Origin: Membranipora membranacea
Taxonomy: Eukaryota; Bryozoa; Gymnolaemata; Cheilostomatida; Membraniporidae
Reading direction: 5' to 3'
Assembly (NCBI GenBank): GCA_914767715.1
Contig: OU612071.1
Location: 1,924,001-1,984,000, forward strand
DNA length: 60,000 bases
Below are positions 11,523-24,104 of this stretch, in pieces. The translations under genes were made by a program, and so were the position numbers. The first letter of the stretch is position 1, and each line of letters begins with the position of its first letter. A model generated the notes under the pieces. It was not told the DNA's origin, made no database searches, and saw nothing but the letters and a program-made list of their open reading frames with translations.

Positions 11523-14500
11523 ATGAGTGCTGGAGAATGGTGCCTCATTGAGAGTGATCCAGGAGTGTTCACTGAGTTGATCAGAGAATTTGGTTTGTAG
11601 ATTTCACCAATGAACACCCTTTCTATGATTACTTCCATGAATTCATATCTTGAGGTCACACTCATTTGAGAGTTGTTCACTTGTAGCGCTCCGTCAGAGC
11701 AGGGAGAATTCTCCCTGGTCAGAGCCAGCCAGGAATAAATAAAGAAATATTTCAATCAATGATTCATCAATTGCCCTTGTTCATTGCAGTTGGATATCCA
11801 GTAGCTAGGAGTTATTAATAAAACTATGTTTCATGATGAACATAACATATAACATTACATACAATGTTAGTCTGTCTATCCATCTATAATGCTTTTCTGT
11901 TTCTTAGTGAAACTCTGCATGCGTGAGCTCCAGCAACAGTTTATAAATGTTCAGATACTGCAGTCTCTTCCTTACGTCCCAATCACAGACCTTGTTACCT
12001 TAACGCCCGTCAAAAGACTTAAGCGTACCACCGGTAGCTACCCGTTGGCTGTCTATCTGAAAAGTTCCTCAGTTAGATAGTCTCAGAGTCCTTCTCTTTA
12101 TGTGCAATACTGTCTTTATGCTAGGATCTCACGATTTTTATTGTATTTATTCTAGCCTCAAGTTTGTGTGATGATATGGGCCTAAGTAAATGTACCATGA
12201 CTCACAGTCACAGCAGCCACAACTAGTGAAACTTAGTCATCGTTTTTAGATACTTACCTTAGTGGTATTCAGATCAGGGATAATTTGATTGATCTCATAC
12301 TTACCTCATATGTGTTATATGTTTGTAGGTGTGACTGGAGCTCAAGTAGAAGAGATCTGGTCATTAGATGAAGATAGCTTCCAAAATCTCAGGTCAGCAT
12401 TAAAGTCATCCATGTGACTACAGTGCCTTGTCTGGTATAATATCCCACAATGCAAATTTTACTTTAATTCTGAGGGTGTAAGCCTAAACCTTAATCGTTG
12501 ATTGTCCTTTGAAAACCAGATAGCGTCATGACTTTCCATAATAAATAATCATTTAATAAGAATGCACATAATTCCATACAGACTGATGTCCTGGGTATAT
12601 TCGTACCTTATCTCAAGCGTGGAAGTCAGTCACACACAAATAAATATTTCGACGTTTGAACATAGAACATTATATATAGATAATTAGCTAATCTATTCTG
12701 ACACCATTGAGTGCTCTGTTACTGAATCCCTATCTTAGCGTATTTTATGTTACAGACCGGTACACGGTTTGATATTCTTGTTTAAATGGAATCCGGATGT
12801 ACAGAGAGACGGCAAAGTCGTCACAGATGGTTCAGCAGATCATATCTACTTCGCTAAACAGGTCAGTATGGGATAATTGTTTTGTCCTATTCCTGCAATC
12901 ATGTAGAAAACTCACATCAACCTTGGGATTTCTTGAGATTTCTCAATGCTTTGAAGAAAGAATCGAAATGCTTTGTTCCCCCCCCCCCCCCTCCAACCAG
13001 GGAGAATGGAAGGGGGATGAGCCTGCACTCGATAGGCCACACCTCTTATTATAACATGATCTTACTTATGTTTTAGAGTTGTGCCCTCACAACAAAACCA
13101 CGATTAGTGAATGGAAAAGTGTGGGTTGACAACTTCTCAAGTGACAAATCTATGACTATCCAATGGAAAGTTCAAAAATAAAATATCATTTTTGTTGTAT
13201 TGTAGAATGAAATTAATCTTTATTATTCTTCTTATGGCTGAAGAACACATGTGAAAGGGTAGTAAAACAACTCTTAGAGCTAAAAACAATCATCTTGATA
13301 AACAAATCTTACAGGGCAAGGTACCCATAATAGTATCAATTTTTCGAGTTGTTTCATTGAGGAAAAGAAACTTAGCTTGTGAATCTGAATATTATTTCAG
13401 CACATGTGGTTAGGGGGTGTTGAGAGCTGTCCAACAATATCCTATTTACATACCTACTGTCACTAGAAGGCTGAGAATCTTACAGAATGAAATATGTCGG
13501 CATGGGCCTTTCATTGATGATTAATGAGTGTTATTAGCACAATTGTGTTGTAATAACTTGTCCAGTACATAATTCAAGTGTTCTGGATTAGTTGGTGACA
13601 ATAATTTTTAATGGATTGGTATATTTCATGGCTAAAACATAAAATAATGAGTGTGATGTATCTATTAAAATACTTATTTCAGCGTAATCAGCATCTATTC
13701 ACCAGTACTTGTCTGTGATTGTCCGATACTAGTAGTGCAAGCTCCTCCCCCTTCTTTTCTCCCTGCTCCAACCAACATAGCTTGTCAAGGCATGATAGCT
13801 CTATGAGACTTTTCCATCTAATCCTGTCCTGAGCATTTTATTCACGGAGGGAACAACATCAGACTAACTCGTACTATCAATATCATTGAGTAGTTGTGTT
13901 GGCTCTGATCGATTGTTCTAGCCTATATATCAGAGCCAATACAGTTCGTCGTCTGAAAGTGGAACAACAACGGTTGACAAATGCAATAATTAGTAATCTA
14001 TCCTATACAACACATTGTCTCTGACTGGCTGAGAACACAATCTTTTCAACCAATCAGAGACGATGTATTGGCAAAGATGATCTTCCCAGTTGATCAATGA
14101 GAGTCAACATGACACAAGTGGCCTTCTCCTATTTTGCAGGTAATTTACGATAAACAAGCCCGACCTAGCAAACATCCAGAGGCAATTCATCTGTTCTGAA
14201 TAACCATATTGTCTGGAGCTGCAAACACCGCTGAAACTGCCTCAATATTTCTAGAGTCTAGAACTAGATCATTATAACACTTCAGTTGGTCTTATCTCTG
14301 ATTTGCTGATTATTTGACAGTCGATGTGCCCGGCACTTTCTAATATTTTCAGGTATAACAATCAATGTCAATGTCTTCTATCATCTCATGTTTTGCAGGT
14401 AATAAACAACGCGTGTGCGAGTCAGGCTATACTGAACATACTAGCTAATGTAGATCACGCTGATGTGAAGCTGGGACAGACACTGAGTGAGCTGAAGGAG

Positions 14501-17500
14501 TTTACAGGATCCTTCGATCCTCAGATGAAAGGCTTGACAATCAGTAACTCTGATACCATCAGGACAGTGCATAACGGCTTCAGTAGGTAAGAGTACATAA
14601 CGGCTTCAGTAGGTAAGATTACATAATGGCTTCAGTACGTAAGATTACATGACGGCTTCAGTAGGTAAGATTACATAACGGCTTCAGTAGGTAAGATTAC
14701 ATAATGGCTTCAGTAGGTAAGATTACATAACGGCTTCAGTAGGTCAGTAATAGGGGTGAGATTTAATGTGAGGTTATAGGGCCACCAGTGTTTCAAACAA
14801 CTTCTCATCGATCAATAGTAGATTGCACCTTATGCATAGGGAAAAAGACAAAATCTAATGCAGATGATTATTCAGCCAGAATTCTTCTGCAACATTTCAT
14901 CCATCAAATACTCAAACTCAGCTAAAATAGAATATTACCGAGCAGTTTCCTGTTCAATATTTAGCGTGTGCTCTATAATTATTACAGCAATGTCTTGGAA
15001 CCTCCCCTAAACTGAAGTGATACCCAGCTAAGAGTCAGTGACTACTTTTAGTTTTGCACCGCGTCATGCACAAAGCTGATGCTGCCTAGCACATTCTTTA
15101 CTACACATTTATGCATTGCTGTGAAAAGTTGGTTGCCTTCAAAGACAACCCAAAGACCAAAGCATGTTGAAGCCAGGCAGTTATGATAAAGTTTTGACTT
15201 TTCATTGTGATGTCACAGTCTCTCGGAAAAGCAATACAGGAAACAGGCACTTCCTGGAGACTGTGACATCATAATGCAGAAAATGGGAGTTACCTTCCCT
15301 TTTTGGGACACTTTTTCCATCATCAATAACTCATGCATTGGTCGTTGGGTAGTTTACAAGTGTTATTAGTTATCTACAAGGAATTTTTGGCCGCTAGATC
15401 TGTTAGACACACCAACTATGGTACGCCGGTATACTGTTATCATCAACTAGTGGTTAGCATCAAATGATGATGATGGAGACATCTTTTCAATAATTAATCA
15501 AATTTGAGGCTACATTTTGATGCTGTACTCCTGCTTATATATCATAATTGCACACTTTACCCTGTAGTTCTCTACTTATTGAAGGCAGCAGATCTTTGAG
15601 TTTGAACAGAAAATAGCTAAGAAGGATGATGATGTATTTCACTTTGTTGGCTACATGCCAATTAACGGAAGACTTTATGAGCTTGATGGCCTACAGGAAG
15701 GTCCGATAGATCATGGGCCTATCCCTGCTAATTGTAAGTCAGACGCGGGAATGGTTAGAGATTGTCTTCTCCTGTATTTTATAAATTGTGGGCTCATGAT
15801 TTCCTTCACAAATGCCACGTTCTCATATGCCCGTTATTTAGTCTCAGTCCAAGAATGAAATAATCCACCAACGGTATTTATTATACTTGATAAATACTTC
15901 TGACACAATGACATCAATACGGCGCTATAATCATATGTTAATCTGATCTGAAAAAAATCAACGTTAGTACCTCACTTGTTTTAGCTCATGTGATAGCAGT
16001 TTAACTCTGGTGTCTCACCAATTTCCTTCTGAGGGTACTTCAACTTCATGCACTAAACCTTCCTTTATCGATAAGAGATATACACCCAACAGTATATCAA
16101 GTGACTGTGGGCCTAGGTCTCACATTTACATGTTGAAATTCAGAGCATGAAGTGTTGCTTGGATTCCGAATTATTTTCAGATCTAAATTCAGCCAATCAG
16201 AATAATATTTACTCACTTTTAGCTGATTGGTTGTCAGTAGCTAAGCCGACTATAGAACAGAGGATAAGTCGTTACGCTACAGACGAGATTCACTTTAACC
16301 TCATGGCTATAATATCAGATAGAATTACTCAGGCAGAACAGAAGATACAGCTTCTCACAGAGGTAAGTTTGTTTAGGGTTGGGGGGAGTCTTCTGTAGAT
16401 GACTACAGGAAAGTGACCTTTTATTATTTTCTCTTTGTGAGTTCCATCGCATAGGAGTCAAATTATCTTCCACCCTACCTGGTGTCACCTTGATCCAGTT
16501 TTATTCATTTTGTCTACATTCTGGGTTGCTTTCACTCTACTTGTGAGCTGCCAGCAACCATACAATAGCATTCAAATGGTGAAACACTAAATTAAATCTT
16601 CCATCCCTCATATGTTCATAGAGTATAGAACAATTTTTGAAGTTCATGACCGCTTTTGCCTAGAGGCTCTAGAGGGGAAGCAACTATATAGTTCAGGAAT
16701 ATTGGACCATTGTGCTGTCGGAGAGCAAGTGTCTGGGGGTGTCAGGGTAGTCCAAACATTATCTAAGTGTCAACTCCCTTCTGATGAGTTTTGGAAATTG
16801 GTTGGTGATAAAAAGTCCTGGGTAGTTACCATGTAAGAGTACAGTGTTAATCAGCTAAGAGTTTAAATTTACGACTGTAGCATGATTGGAGACTTCCTTG
16901 GTTATCATTATCTTTAAGTTCTAAGGTATCTTCATCACAAATTATGAGATTCTCCACGGTACCTCACATTGTGCTTATTGTGTAGGATTCATTCTTAGTT
17001 CACATCAGTGGCTGAAGCTGGGTATGAGAGTGACCAATCAAGTCTGATCAGATTAACCTGGAGTTGCTCCCCCTCTCTGGAATTTAATTATCAAACAAAA
17101 TTTGATCCAGTTGTGTGCGTAGTATTACCTCTTACCTGGATGTTAGGCCCTGTAAAGCAGGCTAGCTGTGGGATGGAGTGACTCTTTGTTGTAATCTATT
17201 TATTTACTTGTTCCATTAATAAAGTAATGCTGATGTATTTGCGGCCTTATCATTTCCCAACCTACCTTAAATTCCCTCCACGCCCGGAATTCAGTTTTGA
17301 CCACACCCCTTAGCATACAGAGCAGGTAGGTCTTAAGCCTTGCGCGTGCCATCACTGTGTTAGTGTTTGATTTCCTTGTGGTCACAGCTTTTCCTATTTC
17401 GAGTTCGTAATATTGTCCTGGAATATGACCCATTTTTTGACCTATTAATTGAACTGCATGGTGACCTAATACTTTACCCAACTTTTGACCCATATTTTGA

Positions 17501-19667
17501 CCTGTCTGACACACTTTATTTTATCAGGCGGGAATGACCGAGACGAGTACAGAAATAAAAGAACAGAATGATATTATACAGAGTGAGACAAATAAACGGT
17601 CTAAATATAAGGTGAGCATGGTCATGTGACCTAAAGTCGTCATGTAACCTAGAGTAGACATGTGACAAAAACAGTCTAGTGGCTTCAGTCTACTCAATCC
17701 TTTCACTTCAAAATATCCAGTAACAGAAGAACTGTATACTATTTGGGCTAGTAATAACAGAACTGTTCAGGATGTCAGATAATTTTATGTTGACTACGCA
17801 CAATGTTCAACAAGCACTCAGGGATTTCTCTTATTGATGTTTTAAAAAGATCTGTTAAATATTATTCTGATCACAGAACTAAACGTCGCTATTTGCATAT
17901 TTTTAGACCGAGAACGTTAGACGCAGACATAATTATCTACCCTTTATAGTTGAATTACTCAAAACTTTAGCTTCTCAAGGAACTCTAGTCGATCTGGTAT
18001 CCGAGGTAAGCTCTATATCTTTCATATCTTAGCAGGGGATGGGAGGTGTTGTTTAAATCGTTTTGTCCCTGTCTGAAGACTGAGAAATTAAGTTGCCTAA
18101 GGGCGCGATCGCCATATTGTGTGACTTTGTAGTATTCATAACTCAGTCGACACCATGACTTAATTATAAACGTAGACAGCACACCATATACAGGTCAAGT
18201 GATGCAGTTAATACTTGTTAGTGAAGTTAAAACATGGAATTGTGTAGTAGCGATTTGTTTATTGATCAATTTTGATGGATTTTGGGCTTATAGATTCAGC
18301 AGCATCTCCTCATATCTTATATAGGACATAAATGACCAAACTCTGAGAAGACAGACAGACAAGTTAAACACCAACAAAAAGCTCAAAGACTCAAACTGCG
18401 TCGGGATATCTGGTAGTGGTATTTCATTATCAACCACATTGTTGTGATTGTGGCTGATATTGAAATGCCACTAACAGCAATCCGCGCTTAAACTTACAAA
18501 ATACCTGTGGACTGTAAATTCATGATAAGTACTATTTATTGCTACTACACAATTAAATGTTGGTACCTCGATTGTGCACTGACAAATATGTGTCACGGTG
18601 ACTGAGTACGCTCAAAATAATAGTGTCCTGTCTGTGTTAAGTCGTATCTAGTGGCAACACTAAGGTATACATTTATTTGATCACTGTTTGATTGAGTCTC
18701 GACCCATATTATGATCGGATTGATATCGGGGAGGGAATCGGATTCAGTAACATTAACTCACCGCATACAAAAATATTATTATGCTAATTTATGTACGATA
18801 TTATCTATCTGATTAATGAAATGGGAGTTGTGCCGTAATTGAACATTTGAGAACACAACTCCTAAATAGGATAACAATAGTAATCTGCAACACTGGTATT
18901 GTTTCATGATATTCATTGCAAACAAATAGTTCTAATCTGCATGAGTTGGATGCTGACAATTCTATGATAAAAAAAAGGTTTCCAAATGGATGCAACGAGA
19001 ACACTGAATGCAGCTTAACATTTGGGGAGTTTTGGAAGCATGGCTTTTTCCTCTCCAATAGTACAATGCCAACCCAACAATTGTATAGCATTAAGAACCA
19101 ACAGCAGGGCTGTCAATAATATTAGTGGAAAATGAGTAGTTTCAGTTGGGAAATGGATAACTTTGTGGTTATTAAAGACCTCTGTCCTGTGATGCACAGG
19201 GAGGGAGGGAGGTACATCAGAGCGCACAGGAGGGGGATGGGCTCCCCTAAAACTATTTTGCGTAGAAACCCTAAAACGAAGGGCTGAGAGGTACAATTGA
19301 AGCCTTATACCAAAGCGGAAATAGAGCAGATCTACCTTTATCAGGGTAGGGTGGAGTTGGCAGCCCTGATTAACGCCTAGCATAAGATTAATTGACTAGA
19401 TTACATTCCGGTTAGATGTCCCATTAGTGAGCCATCTCGCGCAGATAGAACTTAGAAGTTAGCCAATTTCTACTTTTCACCTGTGAGCAAAAATCACTAG
19501 GTTCATTCTTGCCAGCTGGTTTATAAGTAAAATAAAGAGTAGTAATACTCATACCATCCTTATCGCTTCAATTTAATGTAATCAATTCAAACTTTATGTC
19601 TATTTTTTAGGCCAAAGAAAAGACAGAAGAACGGCAAAAAGCTAAGGAACGTAAAACTGCTGCGTGA
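11523..19667 (+). CDS. UCHL5: Ubiquitin C-terminal hydrolase L5 (UCH37), nine exons
   Basis: Exons: 11523-11592, 12329-12392, 12756-12861, 14399-14586, 15585-15733, 16181-16362, 17528-17611, 17907-18005, 19611-19667. They sum to 999 nt, all frames join, giving 332 aa, close to the vertebrate protein (about 329). It opens [16 protein letters not shown]. Peptidase C12 residues are all present: oxyanion Gln80, Cys86 (NNACASQAI), His162 (FHFVGY), Asp177 (LYELDG). The C-terminal tail keeps the UCHL5-specific [14 protein letters not shown] segment and ends in a basic KAKERKTAA, the region that binds proteasomal RPN13 or INO80. The enzyme removes ubiquitin from chains at the 19S proteasome in cytosol and nucleus. 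An insert around [14 protein letters not shown] is less conserved. The exon 4 donor is tandemly repeated (14570-14751). A poly(A) signal lies at 19817. Confidence 0.96.
13899..13939. repeat. Short inverted repeat in UCHL5 intron 3
   Basis: TTGGCTCTGAT (13899-13909) and ATCAGAGCCAA (13929-13939) form perfect 11-bp arms with a 19-nt loop. Confidence 0.75.
14012..14065. repeat. Imperfect inverted repeat in UCHL5 intron 3
   Basis: CATTGTCTCTGACTGGCT and ACCAATCAGAGACGATG are largely complementary (about 17 bp with few mismatches) around a roughly 20-nt loop. Probably the core of a short foldback element. Confidence 0.65.
14570..14751 (+). repeat. 26-bp minisatellite made of UCHL5 exon end plus splice donor
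   Basis: Seven tandem copies of CATAACGGCTTCAGTAG followed by GTAAGATTA or a variant. The first copy is the true 3' end of UCHL5 exon 4 (HNGFS, then AG|gtaaga), so the coding end and its 5' splice site have been copied six more times into the intron. Most copies keep CAGTAG|GTAAG; one reads TACGTAAG and the last GGTCAG. The 26-bp period is not a multiple of three. Confidence 0.92.
15208..15271. repeat. Inverted repeat in UCHL5 intron 4
   Basis: TGATGTCACAGTCTC (15208-15222) and GAGACTGTGACATCA (15257-15271) are perfect 15-bp arms around a 34-nt loop. It is contiguous with the dispersed repeat shared with 6541-6640. Confidence 0.85.
15261..15345 (+). repeat. Dispersed repeat, copy 2
   Basis: Similar to 6541-6640: shared TCATAATGCAGA, ATGGGAGTTACCTTCCCT and CATCAATAA. 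Located in UCHL5 intron 4. Confidence 0.6.
19105..19368. mobile_element. hAT-like non-autonomous element in UCHL5 intron 8
   Basis: The ends CAGGGCTGTCAA (19105-19116) and TTGGCAGCCCTG (19357-19368) are inverted with one mismatch. CAGGGCTG-type ends are common in hAT superfamily elements. The adjacent 8-mers (ACCAACAG and ATTAACGC) match poorly, so a target duplication is not convincing. No transposase is encoded in the 264 bp. Confidence 0.5.
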
Positions 19668-19816
19668 GAGTATCAGAGGTTACCAAAAGTTCACCTGGGG
19701 TCACCCAGAGGTCACCTGAAGGTCACCGCAAGGTCACACACAGGATCTCACTACTACACTGCTGTGTGAATATATTATATTAATGTTCTATAGTCATGTA
19801 AATCTGTCACTATTCA

Positions 19817-19822
19817 AATAAA
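19817..19822 (+). terminator. UCHL5 poly(A) signal
   Basis: AATAAA 150 nt downstream of the UCHL5 stop codon, the first canonical signal on that strand. Confidence 0.7.
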
Positions 19823-20881
19823 GACTTAACATTCATGTAAATGTGTGTGACGTTGATGCCCTGTATCATCAATGCTTGATAACGCTTAACTTAACCGATT
19901 TATCACCAATGAGTGAGCAAAATTATCCATGTTATGAAGTCGTGACAGCAAGTTGTGTCCGCCACTATTTAAAAATAGTCGTGAATTGTGCAAGATAAGT
20001 CTCTAGCCTCCCTTCACAGCCCTTGTTCTCTTTATGTTCAGTGCTTCTGCACATTGTAATTGCCTTCCCAGTGGAATGTCGGAAGTGTGGTATTCATAAC
20101 ATTGAGTGGTGGTGCACTGCATGATTGTTAATCTGGTTAACGTCACGCTGCTTGCTCACTGTTAAATTTGCTGAACACCAAAAGGTTTTGTTTTTTGGAC
20201 TATTCTGACAATAATGCTGTTCTCTCTTGTCTGGATTATCTCTTTGCTGACATGTGGTAAGTTGTCTTGCAGTCTGTTGGCTTGTTGGTTGCATAAGCTC
20301 CGCCTTTTTTACCCCAACTTTGATTTTAAAAGTAGCTAGAACATAGTTGGTATCGAGTGGATTAGATAAGCAAGAGAGTTGCATCAAATTGGCCATTAGA
20401 CAATAATATTCATGTTACATGCTGCGGTAATCTACCTGGTCTGGTGCCCAACTATCTTAATGCAATCCGATTTTGGTCCTGAAGTGATTATGACGGGCAC
20501 CAGATGGTATCCATTGGGGTCCATTGGGAGCCTGGGAACTGAATGAGATAAAGGATTGTCTTCATTTGGATAATTTATTTGCTTATATGGTTAGAGTAAT
20601 CCTACCTTTATTTATGAGCAGATAACTAACAGCTTGTACAAAATGTCTTTTTTTGCGCATAACAAATAACTGTTCCAACGGTAATGTGTGATTCAAATGA
20701 GATACAATCCATGGTGCAAATCTGAAGCCACAGTGTCATACAGAGGGTCAAAAACGATGTCGTAAAGTACAGCAGAGAAAAGCATAATGATCAAAACATC
20801 TTTCCCTATAAGTAATGATGATATTGGTAATTCCAGTCTGTCGAATTTCTACCCGCCTCCGACTCAGTATGGAGTTTATAG

Positions 20882-20958
20882 AGGTTATTTCTGTTGGTTC
20901 TGAGACTACAGTCACTTGCATAGCTAACGGCTGGCCAGACCTTCCAGAATTTAACAAG
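20882..20958 (+). CDS. Possible orphan exon, Ig-like
   Basis: A 77-nt segment bounded by tttatag| and AAG|gtgaga reads, in one frame, VISVGSETTVTCIANGWPDL, which resembles the B-strand region of an immunoglobulin domain. The partner cysteine, the tryptophan strand and neighbouring exons were not found, so it may be an exon relic or a chance match. Confidence 0.2.
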
Positions 20959-21839
20959 GTGAGAATAAAACTCATACTAATAGTCTATCCTCATCTGAAT
21001 GGCTCGGTCAGGTGGTACTTTCCTAGAAATACCCAACTAGACATTGAAATTGAATTGCTTTCAATTTTTTGTAATTGGTTTATTAACTGACCTGGCATCG
21101 GCTTCCCTTCAGATGAGTGCAAACACATTGGCCAACCAACAGCAAATAAAATTTCACCTAAGATCACCCCCACTTCTCCACCTAATAAATTGAAGGGTGC
21201 GTTTTTTCTTTTCAATTTCTCTCATTGCACATGAGACTGACCCAAGTCGGTTGTTTGGTAGCAACAAGATGGCAATTAAACCAAAGTTTAGACATCATTA
21301 GTTGGTGAAAGAGTTGATGTTCGCCAATGACCCTGAATGCTCATCTCGTTTTAACTCCGTAATTTGTCAATGCAGTCAAACTTGTCTATGCATTGCTGGC
21401 ATAAGCCAACAATAAGTGTTGTGTGCAGCATTTATAGCCCGACCAGAGGAGATGGAAAAAAAGTTCTGGCTATCTGCCTTAGTAAACCACTTTTGATATC
21501 ACTGTTTTATCATTTTACCTCAAATAAGTTACTTGGACAAATATATTCGTTCATAGTTTTCTTTCAAAAATAGTCTGAGTTATTGTCTCACGTTTTACCT
21601 GCAGTTGGTGATGCTACACACAGAAAAATTTTAGAGTTATTTCCATTCTAAAATGAATTTTTCCAAGGGTGAAGTGGGGGAACTATCTAGGAATCAAGAT
21701 AGAATCAAATACATATCACAAAGCTTCTAACAATGAATTAAAATCACCCTAAGAATTTATCATCTTTCTTTTGTTATGCACAGTATAAGCTGATAGTCTG
21801 GTATAACAGTATTGCTATGTGTGATTGATCAAAATGATT

Positions 21840-22155
21840 CTAAGGATAGACCATTATCCTGCTCCTAGATGCAATAGCAATTGCTCAAATACATCAAACG
21901 GACAGGTGAGAATCACCCCAAGTTCGCATCAGTGTCATTTTAGGCATAGATCATTTTAATCGCCCCAAATAGTTCATAGCATTCTTACATGTGATAGCAA
22001 ATGCTAAAATACATGATCGAAACCAGTGAAAATTACCTGAATGTATCATAAGTATCATTCTATGCATATGTCAATTTAAATCCCTCTAATAGTAGATAGG
22101 ATGCTTAGATGTGACCGCAAAAACTCAAATGCTTGATCCAAATCAGTGAAAACTA
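21840..22155 (+). repeat. Diverged tandem repeat, about 120-bp period, three copies
   Basis: Three copies align around AGCAATTGCTCAAATACAT (about 21878), AGCAAATGCTAAAATACAT (about 21999) and CGCAAAAACTCAAATGCTT (about 22118), each followed by CAG(G)TGA(G/A)AAT-type sequence. Confidence 0.7.
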
Positions 22156-22422
22156 CTCTTATTAACAACGGTCCCAGATCAGAAACCTGTTGGCATTTAA
22201 ATGGCTACTGCTGATCAGCTATTGGAATCAAGCGAAGATTGTGTACCAAATACAAATTATTTATTTTTTAATAGACTCGTGAATAATACAGATAATATAA
22301 TGATGAAATAACTATAATTGCGAAGTTTTCACACAAAATTAAGCTTTATACAATAAAACATAAGTATCTGCAATAGATTTCAAAGAATTGACACAAAAAT
22401 TTCTGTAATAATGAAGCAAACA

Positions 22423-23690
22423 TCAAGGTTTTTTAGCCTTTGACACACCAAGGATCTCTTTCTGGGTCTTCGAAAGGGTAATATTTCGGCTCCTCTCGCC
22501 AAAAACATAGCACAGAAAATTAAAAGTACTCTTGGCTGATTCGGGGAAATTGATGTGTAGAATGTACCGCATCAGTACGATGGCCATGAGGAGAGTGGCC
22601 ACATCCGGTACATCGACCACAAACCCTCCATGGACACAAACATACAGCCTCTCCGCCTGAGATACCCCCACAACATGTCCTGTCTTATTAGCTATTTCTT
22701 CTGGGCTGCCTTCCTGCAGAATGTGTTTTATCACAGTCTGAGGATTCGGGTTCCGTATCTTTTTGAGTAGCCCGCTCACGGAGTCTGCTGCACCTATAGA
22801 AAAAGCCAAAAGTTTAGCATCTGTGTTATAGCTAAGTTTATGGTTTGATGGTGGAAATCTGAATATTTTAACAGACTAATCTTCCATTTCCAATCAATTG
22901 AACTGCACCTAGAATTGATATATTGCGTTTATTACCCAAAATGCATCGCAAATAAGGTTCATTGCAAAGCAGCGGTAAGAGGTTGAGATGAGGGTGATAC
23001 CATCAAATTTATGAGTTGTTGATGGTGTCTGAAAAAATTGATAAATTCATCTCTCAATTCTAAAATAGCACCATACATGATGATTTCTATACGTCGCGAA
23101 AATAATAGCGTACCCAGAAATGATGTTATTGTGTTTATAGATTCCATTTGAAATGAGGTTCAACACAAAGCAGTGGTTAAGGATTGAGATGAGGTGAAAC
23201 ATTTTTATCCATTATTCATTGAGGGCCTACTTACTAGGTTTGTTGATTTCACTGAGTAAAGCCTGTAAGATGTTGAGTCCTTTTCCTGGCTGGCCATCCC
23301 CGACAATCCTTCTGTATTCCTCTTTAATCTATTGGAAAACAGAACAATTAATGTAAAGGATAATTGGGTGGGGTGAAAGTAGGATGCTTTGTACATCTAT
23401 GACTGGCACTGCAGTCGATAGGAGTCCCTTCATCATAACAAGATATCAAGCCAAAGGATGGCAAATAATAGTTTAATTTTTTTTTTAATTCAATTAATTC
23501 AACACGCACATCAGTTGTCCAACAGTCAGCTTCAAGCTCTCACTATACACCATCCCTACAGATTATGGGCAGACCAGACATTGAATAGCAGACAACCCTC
23601 CATAAAAAAAGATCATTACCTTGCTCAGCGTAAGTGTCAGGCAGCTTCTGGGGAGGCTCTTCTACCGTCACTGTTGTTGACTTTCTCTTC
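22423..23690 (-). CDS. Uncharacterised protein, C-terminal exons (TE-associated family?)
   Basis: Three exons are read: about 23690-23620 (RKRKSTTVTVEEPPQKLPDT region), 23321-23235 (EEYRRIVGDGQPGKGLNILQ) and 22793-22423 (from SAADSVSGLLKKI to a stop). Junction phases are consistent if exon 2 uses the acceptor AAAG|AGG. The last exon encodes VDVPDVATLLMAIVLMRYIL followed by NFPESAKSTFNFLCYVF. This pattern (acidic residue, hydrophobic helix, then YP/FP...FNFL) recalls the C terminus of a large uncharacterised metazoan family, often expanded and transposon-associated, annotated as SAMD3-like in some genomes. That assignment is from memory and weak. No function can be given. The 5' side runs straight into a LINE fragment, so the gene is probably truncated or its 5' exons lie beyond it. 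Confidence 0.5.
22947..23200. repeat. Direct duplication within the intron, about 203-bp spacing
   Basis: CGCAAATAAGGTTCATTGCA with following GCAGCGGTAAGAGGTTGAGATGA (from 22947) recurs as GAAATGAGGTTCAACACAAA with GCAGTGGTTAAGGATTGAGATGA (from about 23150). Confidence 0.65.
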
Positions 23691-24042
23691 CTCAAAGAGT
23701 TTCGCCTGGCTTCGTCGGAGCTCCAGTGAAGGCCAGGCCAGGGACACCAGCATAGCATTTACGCTGTTCCTCCTGCCAAAATATCTCACATCAAAACGCG
23801 CTGCTCGCCTCTGGACACTTTCAAGCTTCTTGTTTTGCTGTCGGAAGAGCAATACTCCAGCTGTGGGTGTACTAGTGATCGGATGCTTCAGATCTTTCGG
23901 GAGATGCCATAGGTTTCACTGTATGAAACCTAGCGTTCTCCTTGCCTTTTTAGTGATTTGGTCGATATGATTGTTGCATGACAGGTTGTTTGCGATGATC
24001 GCTCCTAGGTACTTGGCCACGAGGTGATCCTTTAGGGAAGGA
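23690..24042 (-). mobile_element. Decayed non-LTR retrotransposon (LINE), RT C-terminal fragment
   Basis: Minus-strand translation gives pieces typical of the C-terminal part of CR1/Jockey-like reverse transcriptases: KYLGAIIANNLS, HIDQITKKARRTLGFIQ, then NLWHLPKDLK, then KLESVQRRAARF and WPSLELRRSQAKL. A stop codon interrupts FIQ*NLW, and the segment normally between NLRH..LK and the KLE..QRRAARF block is mostly missing. It is therefore a dead fragment. Clade assignment is tentative. Confidence 0.75.
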
Positions 24043-24104
24043 GAATCTTTTTCTTCTTGTTGGTAATGTTCAGAAAATCGAACCCAGTGACTATACCCAA
24101 TTTG

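Larger units (their letters stand above)
19823..22422. other. Intergenic with one possible orphan exon and a tandem repeat
   Basis: No complete gene recognised. It holds a possible Ig-like exon (20882-20958) and a diverged three-copy repeat of about 120 bp (21840-22155). TCTGGTGCCC and GGGCACCAGA near 20439-20503 form a small inverted repeat. Confidence 0.45.

Noticed and set aside
17200-17514. 104-codon minus-strand frame rich in GQ/MG
   Set aside because: Lies in a UCHL5 intron, generated by short repeats of TTTTGACC type. No homologue recognised.
23458-23970. 170-codon plus-strand frame
   Set aside because: It is antisense to the LINE fragment and the minus-strand exon, whose translations match known patterns.
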